DNA of 64,000 nt, from positions 186,001-250,000 of the forward strand of contig NZ_JAMYJR010000001.1 in NCBI RefSeq assembly GCF_024137025.1, read 5' to 3'. A program made the position numbers and the translations under genes. The notes under the pieces are model-generated. The model had not been told where the DNA came from. It saw nothing but the letters and a program-made list of their open reading frames with translations, and did not search any database. Shown here one piece after another: positions 24,959 through 33,340 of this stretch (its first letter is position 1; every line of letters begins with the position of its first letter). The stretch is from Paractinoplanes aksuensis (GTDB lineage Bacteria; Actinomycetota; Actinomycetes; Mycobacteriales; Micromonosporaceae).

Positions 24959-26524
24959 GTGAGCCAGCACAGTTCGGTCCTGCGAACGGCGCGGCGCGAT
25001 CCCCTCATGATCGCGGCCGTGCTGTGGACGCTGGCCGGGTGCGTCGCGCTGTTCGCGCTCTCCGGACGGGCCAACGAGCAGGTGCAGATCTTCTGGTTCT
25101 TCCAGCCGCCGCTCGACGCCTTGCTGGCCTGGTCGTCGTGGCAGGTCGCGCGGCGCGCGACCGGCGCTCTGCGGCGGTTCTGGCTGGTGATGGCCTTCGT
25201 CGGCGCGCTGGTCACGATCGGCGACACGGTGCAGACCGGCCTGGCCCTGGCCGGGCGGGAGCAGTGGTCGACCTCGGGCGGCACCGTGCAGGCGGTCTGC
25301 TTCACGATCGGCCTGGCCGCCCTCATCCTCGCCATGCTGGCCCACCCGATGCCCGGGCGCACCCGCCGGGAGCAGGTCGCCTTCTGGCTCGACGCGGCCA
25401 CGGTGCTGGTCGCCGGGGCGGTCGTGGCCTGGTGCTACCTGGTCGGGCCGGACGACGTGCTCAACACGATGATCACCGGCGCGGCCATCCTCACCTCGGG
25501 TTTCGCGGCGGTCAAGCTCGTGCTCAGCGGGAACGCGCCCATGCACAAGGCCGTGGCCTGGACGCTGCTCGTCTCGGCCGTGGTGAACGCGACCGGTGTC
25601 TTCATGGCGCCGGGGGCCGACGGCCCGATGCCCGCCTACGTCTACGCCGTCCGGCTGCTGCCGTCGCTGCTCATCGCGGCCGGACCACGCCTGCAGGAGC
25701 TGCTCGCGCGCTTCGACGAGAACGTGGCTTTCGGCGCGCGCCGCCGCAAGCCCTACAGTCTCCTGCCGTACGGGTCGATCGCCGTCGCCTTCACGGCCAT
25801 GCTCACGATGATCCCCGAGGGTCCGCACGCCCGCCTGTGGGGCGCCGCGGCCGGGCTCGGGTTGATCTTCGCGCTGGTCGTGTGCCGCCAGCTGTCGGCC
25901 TTCCACGAGAACAAGCGCCTCATCGACCAGCTCGACGCCACCCTGGCCGACCTGCGTGAGCACGAGGTGCGGCTGCGCCACCAGGCCCAGTCCGACGGGC
26001 TCACCGGCCTGGCCAACCGCACCTGTTTCCACGAGGAGGTGGCGGCCGAGCTGTCCGCGCCGACCGGCGCCGGCCTGACCTCAGTCATGATCATCGACCT
26101 CGACGGCTTCAAGGCGGTCAACGACACGCTCGGCCACGCGGCCGGCGACACCTTGCTGGCCGGGGTGGCCGACCGGTTGCGCGACTCGGTGCGCACCGGC
26201 GACCTGGTGGCCCGCCTCGGCGGCGACGAGTTCGCGGTGCTGCTGCGCGACTGCGGCACGGTCGGCGCGGCCCAGACGGCGGACCGGATCCTGCACGAGC
26301 TGACCTCGCCCATCCCGTACGAGGACACGGTCGTGCGGGCCAACGCCAGCATCGGCATCGCCTGCGCCGAGCCGGGCGACGACGCGACCAGCCTGCTGCG
26401 CAGCGCCGACGTGGCAATGTACGCGGCCAAGCACGCGGGCAAGGGCAGCTGGAAGTGCTACGACCCGTCGGGGCCGCAGCCAGTCGCGGCCGGCCCGGGC
26501 CACCCGCGACGGGACGCCGAGTGA
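24959..26524 (+). CDS. Membrane-bound diguanylate cyclase (GGDEF)
   Basis: 521 residues. Eight or nine membrane helices fill the first 310 residues, followed by a coiled linker (QLDATLADLREHEVRLRHQA) and a GGDEF domain with intact GGDEF at 421-425 (RLGGDEFAVLL). DGLTGLANR marks the domain start and DLDGFKAVNDTLGH the metal site. No RxxD inhibitory site is obvious. It makes cyclic di-GMP. GTG 24959 lies 4 nt after TAGCCT; earlier in-frame ATG 24854 lies inside the kinase remnant. Confidence 0.85.
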   Translation: MSQHSSVLRTARRDPLMIAAVLWTLAGCVALFALSGRANEQVQIFWFFQPPLDALLAWSSWQVARRATGALRRFWLVMAFVGALVTIGDTVQTGLALAGREQWSTSGGTVQAVCFTIGLAALILAMLAHPMPGRTRREQVAFWLDAATVLVAGAVVAWCYLVGPDDVLNTMITGAAILTSGFAAVKLVLSGNAPMHKAVAWTLLVSAVVNATGVFMAPGADGPMPAYVYAVRLLPSLLIAAGPRLQELLARFDENVAFGARRRKPYSLLPYGSIAVAFTAMLTMIPEGPHARLWGAAAGLGLIFALVVCRQLSAFHENKRLIDQLDATLADLREHEVRLRHQAQSDGLTGLANRTCFHEEVAAELSAPTGAGLTSVMIIDLDGFKAVNDTLGHAAGDTLLAGVADRLRDSVRTGDLVARLGGDEFAVLLRDCGTVGAAQTADRILHELTSPIPYEDTVVRANASIGIACAEPGDDATSLLRSADVAMYAAKHAGKGSWKCYDPSGPQPVAAGPGHPRRDAE

Positions 26525-26677
26525 GTCGAGCAGGTCGGCCGCGGCCGCCATCTCCTCGTGGCGGCGGACGGCGTGCCGCCGTGTCCCGTCGACGATGCGG
26601 TCGAGCGTAGCCTCGTCGGAGCGGGCGAACTCGGCCCGGATGTCGCCGGTCAGCCAGTCCTCGAGGCCGACCGTCAA
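26081..26677 (-). CDS. Possible hypothetical protein antisense to the GGDEF gene's end
   Basis: From TTG 26677 the first 75 or so codons (GLEDWLTGDIRAEFARSDEA, VRRHEEMAAAADLLDSLGV) look like a genuine acidic helical protein and fill the otherwise empty 26525-26690. The remaining 120 codons run antisense to the GGDEF domain and look like a shadow frame. There is no ribosome site. I read it as a small gene whose original stop was lost, or as chance. Confidence 0.25.
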   Translation of the reverse strand: MTVGLEDWLTGDIRAEFARSDEATLDRIVDGTRRHAVRRHEEMAAAADLLDSLGVPSRVARAGRDWLRPRRVVALPAALARVLGRVHCHVGAAQQAGRVVARLGAGDADAGVGPHDRVLVRDGRGQLVQDPVRRLGRADRAAVAQQHRELVAAEAGHQVAGAHRVAQPVGHPGQQGVAGRVAERVVDRLEAVEVDDHD

Positions 26678-26691
26678 CTCGCGGGTCTGGG

Positions 26692-26697
26692 TAGGCT
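26692..26697 (+). promoter_or_regulatory. -10 element of the leaderless LD-carboxypeptidase gene
   Basis: TAGGCT, 7 nt before ATG 26705, with no ribosome site between. Confidence 0.5.
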
Positions 26698-26704
26698 GCC
26701 GCTC

Positions 26705-27625
26705 ATGATCAGAGGGAGTCGGCTGGGCGAGGGGGACCTGGTCGCCCTGGTGTCGCCGTCGGGGGCGAGTGAGGCCGGGCGCGTCGCGGCCACCGTGGCT
26801 GCCCTCGAAGGGTGGGGGCTGCGGGTGCGGCTGGGTGTGCACGCGGGCGGGCGGCACGCGTTCTTCGCCGGTACCGATGATGAGCGGTTGGCTGACCTCA
26901 ACGACGCGTTGCGGGACCCGGCCGTGCGCGGCGTCTTCTGCATGCGAGGCGGTTACGGCATGCAGCGGATCGTCGACCGGGTCGACTTCGCGGCCGTGCG
27001 GGCCGACCCCAAGGTCGTGATGGGCTTCTCGGACATCACGGCCCTGCACGCGGCGTTGTGGCGGGAGGCCGGGCTGGCCACCGTGCACGGGCCGACTGCG
27101 GGGCAGTTCGACCGCGGGCCGGCGTCATTGACCGTCCGGGCCGCCCGGCGTGCGGTCACGCTGAGCGAGCCGGTCACGGTCACCGCGACCGCGGCCGAGC
27201 CCACCCACGCCGTGCGGGTCGAGGGCGCCGCCACCGGAACCCTGCTCGGCGGCAATCTGACCATGCTGGCCAGCACGGTCGGCACCCCGCACGCCCTCGA
27301 CCTGAGCGGCGCGATCCTGCTGCTCGAGGATGTCGAGGAGGAGCCCTACCGCGTCGACCGCATGCTCGTGCAGCTGAAGCGCGCCGGCTGGCCGGCCGGC
27401 CTGCGCGGCGTGGCCGTCGGCCAATTCACCGACTGCGTCGACACCAACCCCCACTACCCGCCTGTCCTCGACGTGCTGCGGGAGCAACTGACCACCCTGG
27501 GCGTGCCCGTGCTGGGCGGCCTTCCGCTGGGTCACGGCCCCGAGCAGATCGCCGTCGGTCTGGGCGTCCCCGCCCACCTCGACACCGCCGCCGGAACCCT
27601 TGTCGTCGAGCCCGCCGTCAAGTGA
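26705..27625 (+). CDS. LD-carboxypeptidase (peptidase S66)
   Basis: 306 residues. The nucleophile is S109 in GFSDITALH; the Glu is in LEDVEEEPYRVDRML and the His in GLPLGHGPEQ, completing the Ser-Glu-His triad of S66 enzymes. MRGGYG precedes the nucleophile. These cytoplasmic enzymes trim the terminal D-Ala from recycled muropeptides; the MccF branch cleaves microcin C-like compounds instead. Start chosen from the leaderless promoter and from where the fold begins. Confidence 0.9.
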   Translation: MIRGSRLGEGDLVALVSPSGASEAGRVAATVAALEGWGLRVRLGVHAGGRHAFFAGTDDERLADLNDALRDPAVRGVFCMRGGYGMQRIVDRVDFAAVRADPKVVMGFSDITALHAALWREAGLATVHGPTAGQFDRGPASLTVRAARRAVTLSEPVTVTATAAEPTHAVRVEGAATGTLLGGNLTMLASTVGTPHALDLSGAILLLEDVEEEPYRVDRMLVQLKRAGWPAGLRGVAVGQFTDCVDTNPHYPPVLDVLREQLTTLGVPVLGGLPLGHGPEQIAVGLGVPAHLDTAAGTLVVEPAVK

Positions 27626-27679
27626 CCGGCCGCGGTCGCGCTGCCGTGAACGGGATGAGACCCGACGATTCCGGCTGGC

Positions 27680-28048
27680 CTATTTCTCGGCCCAGACGCC
27701 CAGCTCGTTGCCGCTCGGGTCGGTGAACTGGAAGCGGCGGCCACCGGGGAACTCGTAGGGACCCTCGACGACCCGGCCGCCCGCGGCCCCCACGGCCTCG
27801 GCCGAAGCGTCCAGATCGGACGAGAACAGCAGCACGAGCGGCCCGCCGACCCCGACCGGCTCGCCCGCCCGCAGGCCGCCCACCTCGCCGTCGCCGCCGG
27901 CCCGGCGGATGCCGGAATAGGCCGGGCCGTAGTCGTTGAACTGCCAGCCGAACGCCTCGGTGTAGAAGCGCTTGGCCGCCGCGAGATCGCCCACCGTGAT
28001 CTCGACGTAGTCGATGGCGTGATGCTGGTGCGTCGTCTGTTCAGTCAT
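27680..28048 (-). CDS. VOC (glyoxalase/bleomycin resistance) family protein
   Basis: 122 residues, two beta-alpha-beta-beta-beta modules: YVEITVGDLAAAKRFYTEAF with GWQFNDYGP, then LLFSSDLDASAEAV and FTDPSGNELGVW. It resembles the metal-binding enzymes PhnB/YdcJ-like more than resistance proteins. ATG 28048 is chosen because the longer frame to 28078 adds no conserved sequence. Divergent from the iron-box operon. Confidence 0.82.
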   Translation of the reverse strand: MTEQTTHQHHAIDYVEITVGDLAAAKRFYTEAFGWQFNDYGPAYSGIRRAGGDGEVGGLRAGEPVGVGGPLVLLFSSDLDASAEAVGAAGGRVVEGPYEFPGGRRFQFTDPSGNELGVWAEK

Positions 28049-28129
28049 GTTCGGGATTCTGCCCGCGGGGTACGACAACTTTCCGAGCCGCGGGACAGAC
28101 CCCGCCTTGCCCCGCCCCGCGCACGTCCC

Positions 28130-28148
28130 TTAGCTTAGCCTCACCTAA
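28130..28148. promoter_or_regulatory. Iron box (IdeR/DmdR operator)
   Basis: TTAGCTTAGCCTCACCTAA matches the 19-bp DtxR/IdeR consensus TTAGGTTAGGCTAACCTAA at most positions, including both outer arms. TAGCCT (28136-28141) within it can serve as the -10 of the rightward genes, so iron-loaded repressor would block them. Confidence 0.8.
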
Positions 28149-28167
28149 ATGGAACGTGAGGTCCGAC

Positions 28168-28212
28168 ATGTCCCAGGCGAGAGTCGTCCGCCGCGCCGTC
28201 GCCGGAAGCTGA
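28168..28212 (+). CDS. Possible 14-codon leader peptide
   Basis: ATG 28168 opens MSQARVVRRAVAGS and stops 3 bases before the GTG of the acetyltransferase. It lies downstream of the iron box, so it would be the first frame of the transcript. It may couple translation, or be chance. Confidence 0.25.
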   Translation: MSQARVVRRAVAGS

Positions 28213-28215
28213 TCA

Positions 28216-28812
28216 GTGTCCGCACGTGAGGTGACGGCGGGTCCGGTCGCGTCCGGGCCGCCCCCGATTCCCGTTCTGGCCGCGCCCTGGAGCGTCCGGG
28301 TGCTGACCGCCGGCGACGACGACGCCCGCCTGGTCAGCCGGTGGATGGCCGAGCCCCACGTCGACCGGTTCTGGGAGCAGGCGTGGCCGCCGGAGCAGTG
28401 GGCCGAGGCCCTGGCCGGGCAGTTGGCCGGCCAGACCTCGAGGCCACTTCTCATTTCGTACGAGGGACAGCCCTTCGCCTACGTCGAGATCTACCGGACC
28501 CCGCGCGACGTGGTCGGCCTGCACTACGACACCGACCCGCACGACCTGGGGGTGCACCTGGCCATCGGCGACCGCGAGCGCACCGGCCGGGGCCTGGGGC
28601 GGGCCATGGTGCGGGCGATCGCCGACGGTCTGGCCCGGGCCGACCCGCGCAGCCGCCACCTGCTGGCCGACCCCGACGAGCGCCACGAGATGGCCCGCCG
28701 CATGTTCGTGGGCTCCGGGTTCCGGCTGATGGGCGTCAGCGACCTCGGCCACAAGCGGGCCGCTTTGCACGTACGCGACCTGGCGACGGACACTGCACCT
28801 CATGATCGCTGA
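28216..28812 (+). CDS. Siderophore-type GNAT acetyltransferase (IucB/AlcB-like)
   Basis: 198 residues. The sequence WMAEPHVDRFWEQAWPPEQW at the start, QPFAYVEIYR, and DLGVHLAIGDRERTGRGLG with the acetyl-CoA loop are features of the IucB/AlcB group, which acylate hydroxylamines in hydroxamate siderophores. The upstream iron box supports a role in iron acquisition. It overlaps the phosphopantetheinyl transferase gene by 11 bases. GTG start. Confidence 0.83.
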   Translation: MSAREVTAGPVASGPPPIPVLAAPWSVRVLTAGDDDARLVSRWMAEPHVDRFWEQAWPPEQWAEALAGQLAGQTSRPLLISYEGQPFAYVEIYRTPRDVVGLHYDTDPHDLGVHLAIGDRERTGRGLGRAMVRAIADGLARADPRSRHLLADPDERHEMARRMFVGSGFRLMGVSDLGHKRAALHVRDLATDTAPHDR

Positions 28813-29455
28813 GGTGGTGCCGGCCGGGCTCACTGGTTGGGCTGAGCGCTACGGGGACGACGCACCTGACGACCTGTACCCGCAGGAGGCGGCCGTGGTC
28901 GCGCGGGCCGTGGCCAAGCGCCGCCGTGAGTTCGCCACCGGCCGGTGGCTCGCCCGGCAGGCCCTGGGCCGGATCGGGGTTCCGCCGGGGCCGATCCTGC
29001 CGGGCGAGCGCGGCGCCCCCGGCTGGCCGCCCGGCATCGTCGGGTCGATCACGCACTGCCCGGGCTACGCGGCGGCCGTCGTGGGGCGCCGCGACCGGGT
29101 GGCGACCATCGGGGTGGACGCGGAACCGGACGAGGCGCTGCCGGACGGCGTACTGGGAGAGATCTCGCTGCCCGCCGAGCGGGACCGGCTCGCCCGGCTC
29201 GAGCCCGGCGGGGTGCACTGGGAGAGGCTGCTGTTCTGCGTGAAGGAGGCCGTCTACAAGGCGTGGTTCCCGCTCACGCAGCGCTGGCTGGATTTCACCG
29301 AGGCCGACGCCGAGCTGCGCCCGGACGGCACGTTCGAGGTGAAGCTGCTGGTCGACGGCCCGGTGAGCGGATTTGCGGGCCGATGGCGGGCCGAGCGCAA
29401 ATTTCTGGTCGCGGCGATCGTGACGGCCTCAGATGACGCCGGGAGCGGCCGATAG
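28802..29455 (+). CDS. Sfp/EntD-type 4'-phosphopantetheinyl transferase
   Basis: 217 residues. Conserved RREFATGRWLAR, GIVGSITHCPGY, IGVDAEP (metal site) and FCVKEAVYKAW (catalytic Glu/Lys). It loads the phosphopantetheine arm of CoA on carrier proteins of NRPS/PKS systems. With the acetyltransferase it forms an iron-regulated pair; the siderophore synthase must be elsewhere. Confidence 0.92.
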   Translation: MIAEVVPAGLTGWAERYGDDAPDDLYPQEAAVVARAVAKRRREFATGRWLARQALGRIGVPPGPILPGERGAPGWPPGIVGSITHCPGYAAAVVGRRDRVATIGVDAEPDEALPDGVLGEISLPAERDRLARLEPGGVHWERLLFCVKEAVYKAWFPLTQRWLDFTEADAELRPDGTFEVKLLVDGPVSGFAGRWRAERKFLVAAIVTASDDAGSGR

Positions 29456-29462
29456 GACGATC

Positions 29463-31391
29463 GTGCCGGAACAGGTCTATCTTCTCGGCAACCTGGTGAT
29501 CATGGTCGCCTACGCCGCGATCATGATGGCGATCATCGTGCCGGTAACCCGGGCGCGCCAGCTGTGGACGAACAAGCTGGGCGTGGCGACGGCGATGATC
29601 TTCTTCACCTGCTCGGTCGGGCACGGGTTGCACGCGTACATGGCGATCCGCGATCTCGACCATCCCGGCGGGCATCTCGGCGGCGGCTGGATCTGGCCGT
29701 CGGCGGTCTGGGATGCCTTCACCGCGGTCGTCGGCGTCTACTACTGGACGCTGCGCCGCAGCTACAAGGTGCTGCTCGAGGGCGGCACGATCTACAGCTC
29801 CCCGGGCGAGCAGCACCGCCTGGCCGAGGCCGACGCCCGCGAGCTCGAGGCCCGCAACGCGGCCGAGAAGCACCGGGGCATCCTGGCCGCGGTGGTCGAG
29901 CACACCGACGACGCGATCATCGGGGTCAACCTGGAGGGCCGGGTCATCGCCTGGAACCGCGGGGCCGAGCGGTTGTTCGGCTTCAACGCGGGCGCGGTCA
30001 TCGGCCAGCCGATGTCGATCTTCTCGGGGGACGCCGGGACCGCGGCCGACCAGATGGCCGTGATCGCCCGCATCCGGCACGGCGAGCGCCGCATCAACTA
30101 CGAGGCCCGGCGGGTGCACCGCAACGGCTCGCCGCTCGAACTGTCGATCAACGTCACGCCGATCACGGACGCGACCGGGGCGGTCACCGGCGCGTCGATC
30201 ACGGCCCGCGAGATCAGCGCGCTCAAGGAGGCGGCCGACCAGCGCCGGGTGGCCGACGAGCAGGTCCACCAGGCCCAGCGGATGGCCAGCCTGGGCCAGC
30301 TGGCGGGCGGGATGGCCCACGACTTCAACAACATCCTGGCCATCGTCATGAACTACACCGAGTTCGCCCTCGAGGACACCGAGGACAAGCCGAGCGTGCA
30401 GGAGGACCTGCGGCACGTGCGGGCGGCGGCGGGCCGGGCCCAGGGGCTGACCCGGCAACTGCTCACCTTCACCCGGGGCGACCGGGCCCAGCCGCAGGAT
30501 CTCGACCTCAACGTCGCGCTGGCCGAGGCCCGGGAGGCGTTCGGGCCGGTCGTCGGCGAGGGCGTGACCATCGTCGGGCGGCCCGCGCCGGGCCCGCTGA
30601 CCGTGCACGCCGACCCGGCCCAGCTGCAGCAGGTGCTGCGGATCCTGGCCGCGAACGCGCGGGACGCCATGCCCGACGGGGGCACGCTCGTGCTCGAGGC
30701 CAACACGGCCGAGATCTCGGCCGAGGCGCGCGGCCCGCAGCCCGCGCTGCCGCCCGGCCCGTACGCCCGGCTCTTGGTCAGCGACACCGGCGTCGGCATG
30801 CCGCCCGAGGTCGCCGAGCGGGTGTTCGAGCCGTTCTTCAGCACCCGGCCCGGTCAGGGCGCCGGGCTGGGGCTGTCCACCGCGTACGGGATCGTGACCG
30901 AGGCCGGTGGGTCGATCGCCGTCTATTCCGAGCCCGGTGTCGGCACGACGTTCCGCATCTACCTGCCGCTGGTCGCCGCCGCGCCGTCGCCGGCCCGGCC
31001 GGAGGAGCTACCTGACGGCGACGGCCGCACGATCCTGGTCGTCGAGCACGAACCACCGCTGCTGCGGGCGGCCACCCGCATCCTGACCGGGGCCGGCTAC
31101 CAGGTCATCGCGGCCGCGACCGGGCCCGAGGCGCTGGTCGTGGTGGGCGACCGGGACGTCGACGCCGTGCTGACCGATGTGGTGATGCCCGACATGACCG
31201 GGCCGCGGCTGATCGAGCTGATGCGCGAGCACCGGCCCGAGTTGCCGGTGGTGTACATGTCCGGGTACAGCAGCGGCATGCTCGACGTCACCGGAGTGCT
31301 CGACCCGCGAGCGCCGTTCGTCGAGAAGCCGTTCACCGCGAGAGACCTGCTGCACAAGGTGCACGATGCGCGTACCCGGTCGGCGGTCTGA
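29463..31391 (+). CDS. Hybrid histidine kinase with ethylene-receptor-like membrane domain, PAS and receiver
   Basis: 642 residues. Three TM helices (about 5-110) are followed by a coiled linker, PAS (about 135-255), HisKA with MAHDFNNIL (H286), HATPase (NARDAM, DTGVGMP, GAGLGLSTAYGI) and a C-terminal receiver (D572 in LTDVVMPD). In the membrane part Y17, C50 and H54 keep the exact spacing of Y32, C65 and H69 of plant ETR1, and TM3 shares TAVV; the position of ETR1 D25 is N10. GTG 29463 has AGGA upstream; ATG 29433 is the alternative. Confidence 0.85.
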   Translation: MPEQVYLLGNLVIMVAYAAIMMAIIVPVTRARQLWTNKLGVATAMIFFTCSVGHGLHAYMAIRDLDHPGGHLGGGWIWPSAVWDAFTAVVGVYYWTLRRSYKVLLEGGTIYSSPGEQHRLAEADARELEARNAAEKHRGILAAVVEHTDDAIIGVNLEGRVIAWNRGAERLFGFNAGAVIGQPMSIFSGDAGTAADQMAVIARIRHGERRINYEARRVHRNGSPLELSINVTPITDATGAVTGASITAREISALKEAADQRRVADEQVHQAQRMASLGQLAGGMAHDFNNILAIVMNYTEFALEDTEDKPSVQEDLRHVRAAAGRAQGLTRQLLTFTRGDRAQPQDLDLNVALAEAREAFGPVVGEGVTIVGRPAPGPLTVHADPAQLQQVLRILAANARDAMPDGGTLVLEANTAEISAEARGPQPALPPGPYARLLVSDTGVGMPPEVAERVFEPFFSTRPGQGAGLGLSTAYGIVTEAGGSIAVYSEPGVGTTFRIYLPLVAAAPSPARPEELPDGDGRTILVVEHEPPLLRAATRILTGAGYQVIAAATGPEALVVVGDRDVDAVLTDVVMPDMTGPRLIELMREHRPELPVVYMSGYSSGMLDVTGVLDPRAPFVEKPFTARDLLHKVHDARTRSAV

Positions 31392-31417
31392 GAAGACGTT
31401 GGTGTAGACCGTCAGGC

Positions 31418-32614
31418 ATGGCGGATGAGGTCGTCGGGGTCGTCGGTGCGGGCATTGTCGGGCTGGCCATCGCGCGCGAGGTGACGCGTCGCCGGCCGGG
31501 CACGCGGGTGGTCGTGTTCGAGAAGGAGGATCGCGTCGCGGCCCACCAGACCGGGCACAACTCCGGGGTGGTGCACGCGGGCATCTACTACACGCCGGGC
31601 AGCCTCAAGGCGCAGCTGTGCACGCGGGGCGGGGCCCTGCTGCGCGAATACTGCGCCGAGCGGGGGATCGCGTACGACGAATGCGGCAAGCTGGTCGTCG
31701 CGGTGTCCACCGAGGACGTGGCCCGCCTCGAGGCGCTGGCCGTCCGGGCCGAGGCCAACCGGGTGCCGGGGCTGCGCCGGGTCGGCCCGCAGCAGATCCG
31801 CGAGATCGAACCGCACGCCACCGGGCTGGCCGCGTTGCACTCGCCGCACACCGCGATCACCGACTTCCCGGGCATCACCCGCGCCTTCGCCGACGACGTG
31901 GTGGCCGGCGGGGGCGAGGTGCGGTTCGGCTTCCGCGTCACCGGGATCGCCGAGGAGCGCCGGCTGGTCGTCTCGTCGGGCTCGGACCGGGTGCCGGTCG
32001 ACCGCCTGATCATCTGCGCCGGCATCCACAGTGACCGGGTGGCCCGGCTGGCCGGGGACGCCGCCGCCCCGCGGATCGTGCCCTTCCGGGGCGAGTACAT
32101 GAAGGTTCGGCCGGACAAGGCGGAGCTGGTCCGGGGCATGATCTATCCGGTGCCCGACCCGCGCTACCCGTTCCTCGGTGTGCACTTCACCCGGCGGGTC
32201 ACCGGCGAGCTCGAGGTCGGGCCGAACGCCGTGCTGGCCGCCGCGCGCGAGGGTTACGGCTGGGCCGACGTGTCGGCCCGCGACCTGGCCGGGATCGCGG
32301 GCTGGCCCGGCATGTGGCGGATGGCCGCGAAGCACTGGAAGACCGGGGTGCGTGAGATGTACGGGTCAGTGTCCAAACGCGCCTACATGAGGGCCGCCCG
32401 CCGCTACGTCCCCGAGATTCTCGCGGCCGACGTCGTCCGGGCCGGTTCCGGCGTACGGGCCCAGGCGCTCGACCGCGACGGCAGCCTCGTCGACGACTTC
32501 CGCGTCCACCGCCTCGGCGCGGTCACCGCGGTCCGCAACGCACCCTCGCCCGCGGCCACCTCGAGCCTGGCCATCGCCGAATACGTGGCCGACGCTTCAG
32601 GCTTCGAGGTGTAG
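31418..32614 (+). CDS. lhgO: L-2-hydroxyglutarate oxidase
   Basis: 398-residue FAD enzyme of the DAO family. Dinucleotide motif GVVGAGIVGLAIAREV at the N terminus, then FEKEDRVAAHQTGHNSGVVHAGIYY, a signature of LhgO, and GPNAVLAAAREGY. It oxidises L-2-hydroxyglutarate to 2-oxoglutarate, feeding electrons to the membrane quinone pool. Full length. It overlaps the convergent acyltransferase-like gene by 18 bases. Confidence 0.92.
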   Translation: MADEVVGVVGAGIVGLAIAREVTRRRPGTRVVVFEKEDRVAAHQTGHNSGVVHAGIYYTPGSLKAQLCTRGGALLREYCAERGIAYDECGKLVVAVSTEDVARLEALAVRAEANRVPGLRRVGPQQIREIEPHATGLAALHSPHTAITDFPGITRAFADDVVAGGGEVRFGFRVTGIAEERRLVVSSGSDRVPVDRLIICAGIHSDRVARLAGDAAAPRIVPFRGEYMKVRPDKAELVRGMIYPVPDPRYPFLGVHFTRRVTGELEVGPNAVLAAAREGYGWADVSARDLAGIAGWPGMWRMAAKHWKTGVREMYGSVSKRAYMRAARRYVPEILAADVVRAGSGVRAQALDRDGSLVDDFRVHRLGAVTAVRNAPSPAATSSLAIAEYVADASGFEV

Positions 32615-33253
32615 CCAGACCCGCAGCGGCCCGACGGGCTCGAACCCGGCCGCCATGGCGTGGTCGAGGTCGCCGCCGCTCTCGTAGCCGACCAGCGGCA
32701 CCCCGCACGCCGTGGCCGCCCACACCCGGGGCAGATCACCGGGATCGGCCGCGAACAGGTTGGACACGCCGGCCACCGCGCCCGTGCGGTTGAGGGCGAA
32801 GCCGCCGAGCAGCCGCCCGCCGTCGCGGACCGCCATGACGGACACCGAGGGATCGGCCAGCAGGGTTGGCCGGAAGACGTCCGGCGGCTCGTCGTCGCGG
32901 CCGTGCCACGCCCGCTGCCACTCGGCCAGGGCGTCGGGCTTGGTGACCCGCTCGGCGTCGCCGGTGGCCGGGCCGGCCGCGCGGCGGATCCACTGGGCCG
33001 TGAACAGCTCGGTGTAGCCGTGCGGGGCGAGGTCGAGTGTGGCGAAACTGTCCTTGACACCCTTGGCCGGCAGCACGTCGGCCGCGGTGGCGGTGGGGCG
33101 CAGGGTGATCGCCTGCGGGTAGTACGGGGGAGTGGGACCGGCGCTGCGCCAGGCCCGCGGGCCGAACGTGTAGCCGAGCCCGTGCGAGCGCAGGACGGCG
33201 GAACACCAGTCCGCGTTGTTGCGCACCGCCGTGTTCGTTTCGGTGTCGAGCAT
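32597..33253 (-). CDS. GNAT-like hypothetical protein
   Basis: 218 residues. The pattern SVMAVRDGGRLLGGFALNR followed by a Gly-rich turn and CGVPLVGYESGGDLDHAMAA, ending GFEPVGPLRVWLHLE, fits a GNAT fold, but the acetyl-CoA loop is not canonical. No substrate is evident. Divergent from the methyltransferase gene, 87 bp apart. Confidence 0.6.
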   Translation of the reverse strand: MLDTETNTAVRNNADWCSAVLRSHGLGYTFGPRAWRSAGPTPPYYPQAITLRPTATAADVLPAKGVKDSFATLDLAPHGYTELFTAQWIRRAAGPATGDAERVTKPDALAEWQRAWHGRDDEPPDVFRPTLLADPSVSVMAVRDGGRLLGGFALNRTGAVAGVSNLFAADPGDLPRVWAATACGVPLVGYESGGDLDHAMAAGFEPVGPLRVWLHLEA

Positions 33254-33306
33254 GCGTGGAGTGTGGCAGATTGTGCTCGTCGAGCGCTCCCTCCACTTTG
33301 GGCAGT

Positions 33307-33312
33307 AGGCTG
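33307..33312 (+). promoter_or_regulatory. -10 element of the methyltransferase/EAL operon
   Basis: TAGGCT at 33307-33312 places the start of transcription near 33319, leaving a leader of about 22 nt with GGGAGGGG as ribosome site for ATG 33341. Confidence 0.4.
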
Positions 33313-33340
33313 TTTGCTGCCCGCGTGGGAGGGGACCGAA

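Noticed and set aside
28216..29455. Complete siderophore biosynthesis cluster
   Set aside because: No hydroxylase, NRPS, IucA/C-type synthetase or transporter lies nearby.
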